NCBI GenBank assembly: GCA_030433055.1
Contig: JAUILJ010000350.1
Span: 1-7,811, forward strand
From: Polyangia bacterium
Lineage (GTDB): Bacteria > Myxococcota_A > Polyangia > Polyangiales > Polyangiaceae
Direction of reading: 5' to 3'
Length of the DNA: 7,811 bases
Positions 1 through 5,870 of the stretch are shown here, piece after piece. Numbering within the stretch: the first letter of the stretch is position 1; every line of letters starts with the position of its first letter. The notes below the pieces were generated by a model. The model searched no databases, was not told where the DNA came from, and saw only the letters and a program-made list of their open reading frames with translations. The translations under genes were made by a program, and so were the position numbers.

Positions 1-31
1 ACACCCCCTGAACGATCTCCACGTTACCCAT
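1..31 (-). CDS. N-terminal fragment of a gene leaving the window (possibly SnoaL/NTF2-like)
   Basis: Ten codons, reading MGNVEIVQGV, are present before the gene runs off the left edge. The start is well supported: ATG lies at 31..29 on the minus strand with AGGAGG nine bases upstream (plus-strand 41-46). The pattern Asn-Val-Glu-Ile-Val near the start is common at the N-terminus of SnoaL-like / NTF2-fold proteins (small polyketide-cyclase or ketosteroid-isomerase-like proteins). Ten residues are far too few to assign a family, so that label is only a hint. It is transcribed away from the next gene, across a divergent spacer. Confidence 0.6.
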   Translation of the reverse strand, partial: MGNVEIVQGV

Positions 32-40
32 GTCGCACTC

Positions 41-46
41 CCTCCT
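41..46 (-). promoter_or_regulatory. Shine-Dalgarno of the left-edge gene
   Basis: A perfect AGGAGG on the minus strand, nine bases before the ATG at 31..29. This is the main evidence that the short fragment at the edge is a real gene start. Confidence 0.65.
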
Positions 47-231
47 ACGTTGAGCCCACAGTGTCCAAGAGGCGAAACGAGGATGCAACAGGTGCCGCGC
101 GGTCGTCTAAAATCCGCGAATCTGAGCGGTTCGCCCATTGCCGACCGCGCCCGACAGGCCTAGCGTCAGCAGTCGACCGCGGTGAGGTTTGGGTTACTCG
201 TCGCGCGTCTCCAACGCTCAGCAGGTGTTAC

Positions 232-252
232 CGCACGGCATCGTGCGAGGAG
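232..252 (+). promoter_or_regulatory. Hairpin abutting the Shine-Dalgarno of the small membrane protein gene
   Basis: CGCACG (232-237) and CGTGCG (242-247) form a perfect 6-bp stem with a four-base GCAT loop. The Shine-Dalgarno AGGAG (248-252) starts at the next base, six bases before the ATG at 259. The ribosome site is therefore outside the stem but touches its foot. The AGGAG decides the start at 259 over the open GTG at 61. A regulatory role for the hairpin is inference. Confidence 0.45.
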
Positions 253-258
253 ATTGTC

Positions 259-600
259 ATGTCCAGATCTGGCAATGCCGCCGTCGAGTACGTCGTCGGC
301 CAACTCGAACACGGAACTCCAGAGGACGAAATCGTCGAGTCTCTGGTCAACCAGGGCGTGGACGAAGAGGAAGCGGAAGACTTCGTCGAAGGCGTCGCCG
401 CGGCGCGCCTGAACGCGATCCGCGAAGCCGGGAAGTCGAACATGGCCAAGGGCGCGCTGTGGTGCATCGGCGGCCTGGTCGTCACCGCGATCACCTACAG
501 CGCCGCAGCAGGCGGCGGGACCTACGTCGTCACCTGGGGCGCCATCGTCTTTGGCGCCGTGCAGTTCTTCAAGGGCCTCGGCCAGTCGAACCAGCAGTGA
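259..600 (+). CDS. Small two-helix membrane protein with acidic N-terminal helical domain, unknown function
   Basis: The product has 113 aa. Residues 1-60 are hydrophilic and acidic, with two helix-like stretches and the run DEEEAEDFVEG at about 35-45. The pattern (hydrophobic positions, then G-x-x-x-x-E-I-V and G-V-D-E-E-E-A) suggests a short helical hairpin. Residues 64-83 and 88-106 are two hydrophobic segments joined by a Gly-rich turn (AGGGTYVV), ending in FFKGL. This forms a tight membrane hairpin with Gly, Tyr and Trp at the turn. There is no signal peptide. ATG 259 was chosen because AGGAG lies six bases upstream; the in-frame GTG at 61 would add 66 Arg/Ser-rich residues. A strong stem-loop follows the stop, so it looks monocistronic. 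I recognise the two-helix hairpin as a type seen at the end of unrelated bacterial proteins, but cannot name a family. It may be an envelope or stress-related small protein; this is inference. Confidence 0.8.
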   Translation: MSRSGNAAVEYVVGQLEHGTPEDEIVESLVNQGVDEEEAEDFVEGVAAARLNAIREAGKSNMAKGALWCIGGLVVTAITYSAAAGGGTYVVTWGAIVFGAVQFFKGLGQSNQQ

Positions 601-610
601 TTCGCTAGGC

Positions 611-650
611 GGGTGTGGGGGTGAGGACCAGCGTACCTCACCCCCAACCC
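611..650 (+). terminator. GC-rich stem-loop after the small membrane protein gene, probable terminator
   Basis: TGGGGGTGAGG (616-626) and CCTCACCCCCA (636-646) pair perfectly over 11 bp around a nine-base loop. With one bulged G (615), GGGT (611-614) pairs with ACCC (647-650), lengthening the stem to 15 bp. It begins ten bases after the stop codon. No T-run follows, so it is not a textbook intrinsic terminator; it may act with Rho, or as a 3' end-protecting structure. Confidence 0.55.
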
Positions 651-762
651 ATTCCATGGCGCTGACCAGGCTGCTGCCCAAGGACCCAGCTTCGCCATCA
701 GCTTGGCGACTGCGCTCGGGGGGAGCCCACAGCGCGAACTGGCCCGGCTCGAGCACCATGCG

Positions 763-778
763 TGAGTAGGAGTACTCA
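763..778. repeat. Inverted repeat, possible operator
   Basis: TGAGTA (763-768) and TACTCA (773-778) are perfect inverted arms around GGAG. The site is about 118 bases upstream of the GTG at 896, a location that could hold a dimeric regulator. No known operator consensus is recognised. Confidence 0.25.
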
Positions 779-885
779 TGCGAGCTGAGCGGATGGCCCC
801 CCAGGCAATCCGACGACTCGGCCCGACTCCCCAGGTCGGGGGATAGTGGAAACGCCTCATCGCGCCGATCCTCAGAACAACATCT

Positions 886-890
886 GGAGG
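886..890 (+). promoter_or_regulatory. Shine-Dalgarno deciding the envelope protein start
   Basis: GGAGG lies five bases before the GTG at 896. The alternative in-frame GTG at 1019, which would place the hydrophobic segment directly at the N-terminus, has no comparable site upstream. This favours the longer protein. Confidence 0.6.
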
Positions 891-895
891 TCTTC

Positions 896-1894
896 GTGAA
901 GAACCGTGTCGCTACTCGTCGTGTCGCAGGTCGCAATGCCCACTCCCCCGCAAGGGACGCCGAACAAATCCACGCAGCAACACCGCCTGGCGCTGGCGAC
1001 CAGCGTCCGCGGCGCAGCGTGTGGCCGAACCTGCTGCTGCTCGGTGCCCTCGCGCCCACGTTGGGCGGCTGCATGTTCCTCGAACTGAACGGCGGCTACT
1101 ACCCCATCACCAGCTACGACGCGCCGGACGGAGCGCCCTCCGGAGGCACCGAACCCGAGAGCAAATTTGGCTTCGGTATTTCCGTCGGGACTTACATCGA
1201 GTTCGCGCAGACAGTGCGCATCGCAGCGGGAGGCGAGTTCGGCCGTGTACTGCTCGAGGACAGCGATGGCGGTGAGGGCCACATCAACCGCGCGGCCCCC
1301 GGCGCGAGAGCGGACGTCAGCGTGATGGACGTGGGAGACGACTCCAAGGTGCGCGCCACGGCGGAAGCGCTGTTCGGAGGCTCGACGCTGGTCTACACGC
1401 CCAAGGATGGGAGCGAGCAGAGCTATGAAGACGGCAAGAACTTCAGCCTGTTCGTCGGGGCGACCTACGCCTGGTTCGAGAACGACACGGATACGCTGAT
1501 GGCGAGCATCGGCCCGCACTACATCAAGTCGAGCAACGACGAGGCCGGCAGTGTCACGGCGACGGGGATCGGCATCAAGCTCACCATCAGCGCCGATCTG
1601 GTCTCGGGGAGTGGCGGAGGCAGCGACACCCCGACGGAGGGAGGTGAAGGCATCGTCGCCATCACGATGACGCTGGCCAACGAGTCGTCGATCATCGGCG
1701 AGTTCGCCAACGCTGCTCGCGCCAGCGGTTGCAGCGTGGACGAGAAGAGCAATCAGGTGATCGCGCGCTGCTCCGAAGGCAACATCGTGTACATACAGAA
1801 CGGCCGCAAAGCGATCGCCCTGTGCCAGAAGGGCATGAGCGAAGGAGAGTGCAATCGACTCCACCAGAGGCTGAAGTCCAAGACCCCGTATTGA
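896..1894 (+). CDS. Exported, probably lipidated, beta-rich envelope protein with a four-Cys C-terminal domain
   Basis: The product has 332 aa from GTG 896, or 291 aa if GTG 1019 is used. Residues 1-41 are basic and polar. Residues 45-58 form a hydrophobic core (LLLLGALAPTLGG) ending at Cys59 in the context L-G-G-C, which fits a lipobox. With the 896 start the signal sits unusually far in, after a 40-residue Arg-rich lead (RRS just before it). Residues about 65-235 alternate hydrophobic and polar residues with many Gly and Tyr (for example FGFGISVGTYIEF and FSLFVGATYAWFE), as expected of beta strands in an outer-membrane barrel or beta-sandwich. A Gly/Ser/Thr linker (236-252) leads to a C-terminal unit with Cys279, Cys292, Cys310 and Cys319, ending in a basic helix. 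The four Cys could form two disulfides in the periplasm. No named family was recognised. A strong hairpin just after the stop suggests a single-gene unit. Confidence 0.85.
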   Translation: MKNRVATRRVAGRNAHSPARDAEQIHAATPPGAGDQRPRRSVWPNLLLLGALAPTLGGCMFLELNGGYYPITSYDAPDGAPSGGTEPESKFGFGISVGTYIEFAQTVRIAAGGEFGRVLLEDSDGGEGHINRAAPGARADVSVMDVGDDSKVRATAEALFGGSTLVYTPKDGSEQSYEDGKNFSLFVGATYAWFENDTDTLMASIGPHYIKSSNDEAGSVTATGIGIKLTISADLVSGSGGGSDTPTEGGEGIVAITMTLANESSIIGEFANAARASGCSVDEKSNQVIARCSEGNIVYIQNGRKAIALCQKGMSEGECNRLHQRLKSKTPY

Positions 1895-1901
1895 GTCGTC
1901 T

Positions 1902-1935
1902 AGAGACGCCCTGGTCCCGAAGCCAGGCTGTCTCT
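1902..1935 (+). terminator. Stem-loop after the envelope protein gene, probable terminator
   Basis: AGAGAC (1902-1907) pairs with GTCTCT (1930-1935) and CCTGG (1910-1914) pairs with CCAGG (1923-1927). A two-base internal step (one G-T wobble and one mismatch) lies between the two stems, and the loop has eight bases. It starts eight bases after the stop codon. There is no following T-run, as with the stem-loop at 611-650. A smaller competing hairpin (CGTCT/AGACG, 1897-1908) overlaps its 5' arm. Confidence 0.5.
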
Positions 1936-1966
1936 GAATCCACGCCGCATCGGGGGCGCGCCTTGC

Positions 1967-1979
1967 TAGGCTGCAGAGG
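1967..1979 (+). promoter_or_regulatory. Possible -10 element for a leaderless methyltransferase mRNA
   Basis: TAGGCT (1967-1972) fits the TAnnnT skeleton of a -10 box and ends seven bases before the ATG at 1980, where transcription would start at or next to the start codon. No well-spaced Shine-Dalgarno is present: AGAGG touches the ATG directly. No good -35 was found, so this is a weak call. Confidence 0.3.
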
Positions 1980-2921
1980 ATGCAGGCCGAGGAGGACGAA
2001 CGCTACGGCCCCGAGGTGACCGATCTCATCATCCACTACGACCCAGACACTCTGGAACGGGGGCGCGTACGGCGGGACGTCGTGGTGGACTTCTTCGAAC
2101 AGAGCGGCAACGGCCAGGCCGCGCGTATCGCGGGCGCGCTCCCGGTTGATTCCGCAGGGTACTATGACGAGCAGGCGGTGGATGCCCTGTTCGTCGAGGT
2201 GCACACCGAGCTGCAGCGCTTGCATGAGGAGTTCCTTCACGGCGAGCGCCTGCTCAACGTGCTGGCGCCGCTCGTAGACGGACTGCTCGAGAGCGGCATC
2301 GAGAAGCTGCGCGTCGTCGACGTCGGCTGTGGCAGCGGCTTCGTGGTGCGCTGGCTCGCCGCGTGCGCTGGTTTCGACGAGCGGGTCGAGCTGACGGGGT
2401 GTGACTACAACCGCGCGTTGATCGCCGCGGCCAACGACGCAGCGCGGGCTGAGAAGCTGCGCTGCGACTTCGTGATCGGCAACGCATTTCGGCTCCGCGA
2501 GCCGGCTCACGTCTACTTGTCGATGGGAGTCGTCCACCACTTTCGCGGCGAGGATCTGGAGCGCTTCTTTGCTCAACAGTGTGGGCCAGAGACCCTCGCC
2601 TTCATCCACTTCGATATCGCCCCAACCTGGCTGGCGCCGCTGGGCGCCTGGCTGTTTCACGTGGCGCGCATGCGCACGGCGATCGCACGCCACGACGGCG
2701 TTCTCTCGACGCTGAGGGCACATCCCGACGACGTCTTGCTCGGAGCCGCGAGGCGCGCAGCAGCTTCACGGGGTATCGAGACGGCGCTCTACGGTCTGCC
2801 GTGGCGCTGGCTGCCCATCACTCGCATCATCCGACCCGTGGTGGGGATCCGTGGGGAATACAAGGCGGCGTGGCTCTCGCGCATGGGGGCGCGCGCGCAG
2901 CTCTTCGAGGAGTTCGCGTGA
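1980..2921 (+). CDS. Class I SAM-dependent methyltransferase
   Basis: The product has 313 aa. Residues 1-110 form a mostly helical N-terminal region that probably shapes the substrate site. The Rossmann core follows: motif I VVDVGCGSG at 112-120 (SAM-binding Gly loop), the acidic residue after strand 2 in GCDYN (140-144, Asp142), CDFVIGNAF (162-170), and the post-motif SMGVVHHF (181-188). These are standard for the Methyltransf_25/12-like superfamily, cytosolic enzymes that transfer a methyl from S-adenosylmethionine. The C-terminal third (about 212-313) is not typical of the minimal fold and contains hydrophobic, aromatic stretches (PTWLAPLGAWLFHV), which could contact membrane or a lipid substrate. 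The substrate cannot be assigned. ATG 1980 is the earliest good start, but its ribosome site is poor; GTG 2016 is an alternative. The stop overlaps the start of the following membrane-protein gene, so the two are translationally coupled. Confidence 0.92.
   Translation: MQAEEDERYGPEVTDLIIHYDPDTLERGRVRRDVVVDFFEQSGNGQAARIAGALPVDSAGYYDEQAVDALFVEVHTELQRLHEEFLHGERLLNVLAPLVDGLLESGIEKLRVVDVGCGSGFVVRWLAACAGFDERVELTGCDYNRALIAAANDAARAEKLRCDFVIGNAFRLREPAHVYLSMGVVHHFRGEDLERFFAQQCGPETLAFIHFDIAPTWLAPLGAWLFHVARMRTAIARHDGVLSTLRAHPDDVLLGAARRAAASRGIETALYGLPWRWLPITRIIRPVVGIRGEYKAAWLSRMGARAQLFEEFA
2907..2912 (+). promoter_or_regulatory. Shine-Dalgarno inside the methyltransferase gene for the downstream membrane protein
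   Basis: GAGGAG lies five bases before the GTG at 2918 and within the last codons of the methyltransferase gene. Together with the GTGA overlap it supports translational coupling and fixes the downstream start. Confidence 0.6.
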
Positions 2922-3466
2922 ACCTGATCGAGGCTTGGCCCGCGATCTTGCTCTACGGGATGGCCACGCTGGACAGCGGGCTGGTCGGCTTTCGCGTGGC
3001 TGCCGGGCGCAGCCTGGCGATCCGCAAGCGCCCCTACTACTTGCGGGCGATGGGCCGGAGCTTCATCGCGGGGCAGGCACTGCTGGCGCTCAGCGCAGCC
3101 ATGGCCGGCTTGGCGTTGAGCCTGAGCGCGGAGCCGACGGCGTCCTGGGAGCTGTTCCTGATCGCCGCCCGAAACCTGCTGTATGCCTACGCCCCGTACT
3201 CCGTGCTCGTGCTGCTGGCGCTGGCCTTCTACCTGATCCCGAAGCATGACAGCCGCGCCATCGCCACGGTCGTGATCCTGGGGCCGTTCACCCTACTCAG
3301 GCCTTACGTCTTCTTGCTGGGCCTTGCTGTGTGCTGGCTCGAGACTCGAACGCCGCTGCCCTGCTTGATCGCCAGCTTCGGCGTCGCGCTGCAGCTGATG
3401 CTGGAGCCGGCGCTCGAACGCGCCCGAAGCCGCGCCTCGAATCGAGCAATGCCCGCGGATACCTAG
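2918..3466 (+). CDS. Multi-pass membrane protein paired with the methyltransferase, unknown function
   Basis: The product has 182 aa. Hydrophobic segments lie at roughly 5-28, 49-70, 87-107, 113-140 and 145-162, suggesting four or five membrane spans. A basic loop (RKRPYYLRAMGR, about 36-47) is probably cytoplasmic, and the C-terminal tail is Arg-rich. Conserved-looking polar residues within the membrane region include Asp19, Ser20 and Arg26 (TLDSGLVGFR). I recognise no family. The GTG start is set by GAGGAG five bases upstream and by its four-base overlap (GTGA) with the end of the methyltransferase gene, which implies one mRNA, near-equal expression and probably a shared role. It may anchor the methyltransferase or transport its substrate; this is inference. 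The gene ends inside the flippase-like gene on the other strand, sharing CTAG at 3463-3466. Confidence 0.88.
   Translation: MNLIEAWPAILLYGMATLDSGLVGFRVAAGRSLAIRKRPYYLRAMGRSFIAGQALLALSAAMAGLALSLSAEPTASWELFLIAARNLLYAYAPYSVLVLLALAFYLIPKHDSRAIATVVILGPFTLLRPYVFLLGLAVCWLETRTPLPCLIASFGVALQLMLEPALERARSRASNRAMPADT
3463..3466. other. Convergent stop codons sharing one CTAG
   Basis: The plus-strand TAG (3464-3466) of the small membrane protein gene and the minus-strand TAG (3465..3463) of the flippase-like gene overlap in the palindrome CTAG. There is no room for a separate terminator, so the two transcripts must overlap at their 3' ends. Confidence 0.9.
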
Positions 3467-4470
3467 ACCTCGTCAGCGCTGGGCTCGGCGTCTGACACCT
3501 CGGGAGCGTTTGACGGGTCCGGTGGCGTGCTCTGGCGCGGCGGGGTCGCGACGACGGCCGCCAACAGCACCGCTCCGATCACCGGGACCGAGTGCCAGAT
3601 CAAGGCCGTGGTCACGCCGAGCTCGAAGCTCTCTCCGGTGCGCTCCAGGGCCAGCGCCCAGGCGGCCTGAGTGGGTCCGACTCCGGCCACCCCGTTGATC
3701 GGTAGCGCGAACGCAAGGGACGCCGCAGAGTGTGCAAACATGATCTGCGGGAGCGTGAGATCCGACACCGCGGAGGCGGCGTTGTAAGACAGGACGAACT
3801 GCAGCGCCCACACCAGCAGCGTGAGCGCCAGAGACCCGATCTGTTGCCGCAGCGTGCGGAGGTTGTGCAACCCAGCGAACAACTTGTCGATGAAACCCGA
3901 TGCCTTGGGGAAACGTCGAAGGGCGCGCAGAGCGCCCAGGTGGGTGAACCGCCCCATGATCGGCAGCGCGAGCATCCCCAGGGCGGCGCCCGCGGCAAGC
4001 ACCGCCAGCGCGCCCTTGCTCAGGCTGCCCACGCCAGCAGTCAACACGAGCGCACCGGTGCCCGCCGCGAGGGCAATCACCGCCAGCAGGTCCAACACCC
4101 GCGTGAACACGAGCACGCCAGTGCTCGATGGGACACTTATCCCGAGCCGCTGCTTGGCGAGCAGCGGAAAGCTCAGCTCCCCAGTTCGGAACGGCAGGGC
4201 ATAGTTGAAGAAGACCAGCAGCGAACCAATCCGATACAGCTCGTAGCTCGGCCGCCGGAAGCGCCCGGTGAGCATCAAGTCGAAGCGCATCGCCCGCACG
4301 AGCTGGATCAAGGGCACCATGGACAGCGCAACGAGCAGCTTCCCCACCTTGGCGTGGCGCACCGCGGCCCCCAGCTCGGCCAGGACCTTCGCGTCCAGCA
4401 TCCACCACAGCACCAAGGCGGTCATCGCCACGGCCGCCAAGGTCCAGAGGATGCGGGATCGGTGCCTCAC
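3463..4470 (-). CDS. Flippase-like integral membrane protein (LPG_synthase_TM / UPF0104 type)
   Basis: The product has 335 aa from GTG 4470..4468, close to the usual size of stand-alone members of this family. Spans begin with RILWTLAAVAMTALVLWWML (7-26). The family signature lies at about 87-111, FFNYALPFRTGELSFPLLAK followed by QRLGIS, and the second at 256-275, LPINGVAGVGPTQAAWALAL. Roughly seven or eight membrane segments are present, and the C-terminus (about 310-335) is a Pro- and Asp/Glu-rich cytoplasmic tail. This fold is the membrane half of lysylphosphatidylglycerol synthase (MprF), where it flips lipid. It also occurs alone or fused to GT2 enzymes such as archaeal AglD. No soluble MprF aminoacyl domain is present. 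The frame is open upstream to GTG 4656, adding 62 Arg/Ala-rich residues, but that part looks non-coding. The Shine-Dalgarno for 4470 is weak, so the start is uncertain. The gene is divergent from the GT2 gene and probably works with it. Confidence 0.93.
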   Translation of the reverse strand: MRHRSRILWTLAAVAMTALVLWWMLDAKVLAELGAAVRHAKVGKLLVALSMVPLIQLVRAMRFDLMLTGRFRRPSYELYRIGSLLVFFNYALPFRTGELSFPLLAKQRLGISVPSSTGVLVFTRVLDLLAVIALAAGTGALVLTAGVGSLSKGALAVLAAGAALGMLALPIMGRFTHLGALRALRRFPKASGFIDKLFAGLHNLRTLRQQIGSLALTLLVWALQFVLSYNAASAVSDLTLPQIMFAHSAASLAFALPINGVAGVGPTQAAWALALERTGESFELGVTTALIWHSVPVIGAVLLAAVVATPPRQSTPPDPSNAPEVSDAEPSADEV

Positions 4471-4754
4471 GGCGCTGTCGTGTAGTCCCTCCGCTGGCCT
4501 CCGTCGAGCGGACGCGAACGCGGGTCGTGCGCCCGCGTACAACCCACGCGCTGATCGGGCGCAGCGGACCTGGACATCCTGGCTGAAATCCGCCGAACCC
4601 TCGCGCCTGCGGAGCGGCCGTCCCCGCGATTCGCAAACGCTAGCTGGTTTTCCCACCCAGGCACCGACGTGCTACGACCCCGACCCTTGAATCGACCCGC
4701 AGATCCCCGGACGGGGAGCCCGTGGGCCCTCGTCCTCGGCGCCGAAACTCGCAT
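4471..4754. other. Divergent spacer between flippase-like gene and GT2 gene
   Basis: About 284 bp lie between the two probable starts and should contain both promoters. Both frames remain open into it (flippase-like to GTG 4656, GT2 to GTG 4722). If the longer forms are used the spacer shrinks to about 65 bp. A GGGGAG (4713-4718) sits three bases before GTG 4722, a close but possible ribosome site. No convincing -35/-10 pair or operator was found. Confidence 0.4.
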
Positions 4755-5816
4755 ATGACGCCTCGAATCTCCTTCGCCATCCCGTTCATGAACGAAGAGG
4801 CCACCCTGGCCGAGCTGTATGAAGGGATTTCCGCCTCGCTGGAAGACTGCCTGGAGTTCGCCCCCGGTGAAACAGCCACCAGCGCCTTCGAGGTGGTGTT
4901 CGTCGACGACGGCAGCACCGACGGCTCGGTGAAGCAGGTTGAACAGCTCATCGAGCAGCACTCCAACATCACGCTGATCCAGCTGCGAGGCAACTTCGGT
5001 AAGAGCGCCGCACTGGCCGCAGCCTTCAGCCGGGTGAGCGGCGACGTGGTGTTCACGATGGACGCGGACCTGCAGGACGATCCCAAGGAGATCCCTCGGT
5101 TCCTCGAGGAATTGGACAAGGGCTACGACCTGGTCAGCGGCTACAAGAAGAAGCGCAACGACCCCATCACCAAGGTGCTGCCCAGTCGGGTATTCAACGC
5201 GTTGGTGCGCCGAGTGACCGGGATCACGCTGCACGACGTTAACTGCGGTTTCAAAGCCTACCGGCGCAGCGTGATCGACAATGTGCAGCTGTACGGTGAA
5301 CTCCATCGCTTCGTCCCGGTGCTTGCTCACTGGCGCAGGTTCCGCATCGGTGAGATCGCGGTGCTGCACCACCCGCGCATGCACGGCGTCAGCAAATTCG
5401 GAGGCGGGCGCTTCTTCCGCGGGCTGATGGATCTGTTCACGGTCTACTTCCTGCTGAAGTACGAGCGGCGTCCGGCGCACTTCTTCGGCGCCCTGGGTAC
5501 GTTCTCGACCATCACCGGCGTGGGGATCTGCGGCTACCTTGCCGTGATTTGGGCCATGGGCGCATCCATCGGGCACCGACCCTTGCTCACGCTTGGGGTG
5601 TTGTTGACCGTCGTTGGCGTGCAGTTCTTGGTGATGGGCCTGCTGGCTGAACTGCTGATCTACCTGACCAGCCAGGGGCGGCCTCCGTACGTGATTCGAC
5701 GCGTCGTGGACCATGAGTCCGAGAGCGGTGATCCCCCGCTGTCTCGCAGGCGTGGCCGCTTGACCGATGCCCGTCGGTCGACGTCGCCGTCGAGCGCCCC
5801 GGATCCCGAAGACTGA
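4755..5816 (+). CDS. GT2 glycosyltransferase, polyprenyl-phosphate sugar synthase type (DPM1/GtrB-like)
   Basis: The product has 353 aa. The GT-A catalytic domain spans about 1-235: nucleotide-sugar binding start ISFAIPFMNEE (5-15), DDGSTD (51-56), the metal-binding DADLQDDP (103-110), KKKRNDP (131-137), NCGFKAYRR (163-171), HRFVPVLAHW (184-193) and the basic HPRMHGVSKFGGGR (206-219) near the acceptor site. All expected key residues are visible. Two membrane spans follow (about 244-268 and 277-305), then a basic, Ser/Pro-rich tail. This is the layout of bacterial GtrB and cyanobacterial DPM-like enzymes, which move a hexose from a UDP- or GDP-sugar to polyprenyl phosphate on the cytoplasmic face; the sugar cannot be read from sequence. 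ATG 4755 places the strand-1 motif at the usual distance from the N-terminus; GTG 4722 would add 11 residues. The neighbouring flippase-like and DUF2079-like genes fit a lipid-linked sugar pathway. Confidence 0.95.
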   Translation: MTPRISFAIPFMNEEATLAELYEGISASLEDCLEFAPGETATSAFEVVFVDDGSTDGSVKQVEQLIEQHSNITLIQLRGNFGKSAALAAAFSRVSGDVVFTMDADLQDDPKEIPRFLEELDKGYDLVSGYKKKRNDPITKVLPSRVFNALVRRVTGITLHDVNCGFKAYRRSVIDNVQLYGELHRFVPVLAHWRRFRIGEIAVLHHPRMHGVSKFGGGRFFRGLMDLFTVYFLLKYERRPAHFFGALGTFSTITGVGICGYLAVIWAMGASIGHRPLLTLGVLLTVVGVQFLVMGLLAELLIYLTSQGRPPYVIRRVVDHESESGDPPLSRRRGRLTDARRSTSPSSAPDPED

Positions 5817-5870
5817 GCCAATCTGTGCCGCACGGAGTCCGTGTTTTCGCCCTACTTGGCTCGCTTTCTT
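5815..5870 (+). terminator. Nested inverted repeats after the GT2 gene, possible weak terminator
   Basis: GAGCCAA (5815-5821, overlapping the stop) pairs with TTGGCTC (5856-5862). Inside it CACGGA (5831-5836) and TCCGTG (5838-5843) flank a single G and are followed by TTTT (5844-5847). The outer arm is followed by TTTCTT (5865-5870). As a hairpin the inner element has only four closed pairs around a five-base loop, so termination may be partial and the downstream gene could be read through. Confidence 0.35.

Larger units (their letters stand above)
32..258. other. Divergent intergenic region
   Basis: This 227-bp spacer lies between the minus-strand edge gene and the plus-strand small membrane protein, so it should carry promoters for both. 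The reading frame of the small membrane protein stays open back to a GTG at 61, but the upstream part is Arg/Ser-rich and lacks the composition of the gene proper. The most AT-rich spot is TAAAAT at 108-113, a plausible -10 element, but the -35 position (about 85-90, GCAACA) matches poorly. Close to the downstream start there is a perfect 6-bp hairpin (232-247). Nothing else was recognised. Confidence 0.45.
651..895. other. Intergenic region upstream of the envelope protein gene
   Basis: This stretch of about 245 bp has no convincing gene. It contains an inverted repeat TGAGTA-GGAG-TACTCA (763-778), a second one CCCGAC/GTCGGG with a seven-base spacer (822-840), and the Shine-Dalgarno of the next gene (886-890). 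The minus strand between about 779 and 720 reads as a coding-like tract with G/C at most third positions, but no start signal or family match supports a gene. A clear -35/-10 pair was not seen. Confidence 0.4.

Noticed and set aside
166..1074. 302-codon minus-strand frame across the small membrane protein gene and the following spacer
   Set aside because: It crosses two genes and a terminator-like stem-loop and is mostly Arg/Ser/Gly-rich; only a 20-residue stretch looks coding-like, reported as a low-interest finding.
872..1864. 330-codon minus-strand frame opposite the envelope protein gene
   Set aside because: Arg/Ala/Val/Asp-rich with no ribosome site or recognisable domain; the plus strand has a strong Shine-Dalgarno and a signal-like segment.
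1692..2723. 343-codon minus-strand frame opposite the methyltransferase gene
   Set aside because: No motif; the plus strand carries the full SAM-binding motif set.
3463..4470. Full MprF-type lysylphosphatidylglycerol synthase
   Set aside because: Only the membrane flippase-like half is present; there is no C-terminal aminoacyl-transfer domain, and the gene ends at the normal length for stand-alone members.
3730..4485. 251-codon plus-strand frame opposite the flippase-like gene
   Set aside because: Gln/Arg/His-rich composition without motifs; antisense shadow.
3473..4636. 387-codon minus-strand frame overlapping the flippase-like gene
   Set aside because: It is a Gly/Arg/Ala-rich shadow in another frame of the same strand; the competing frame has membrane spans and family signatures.
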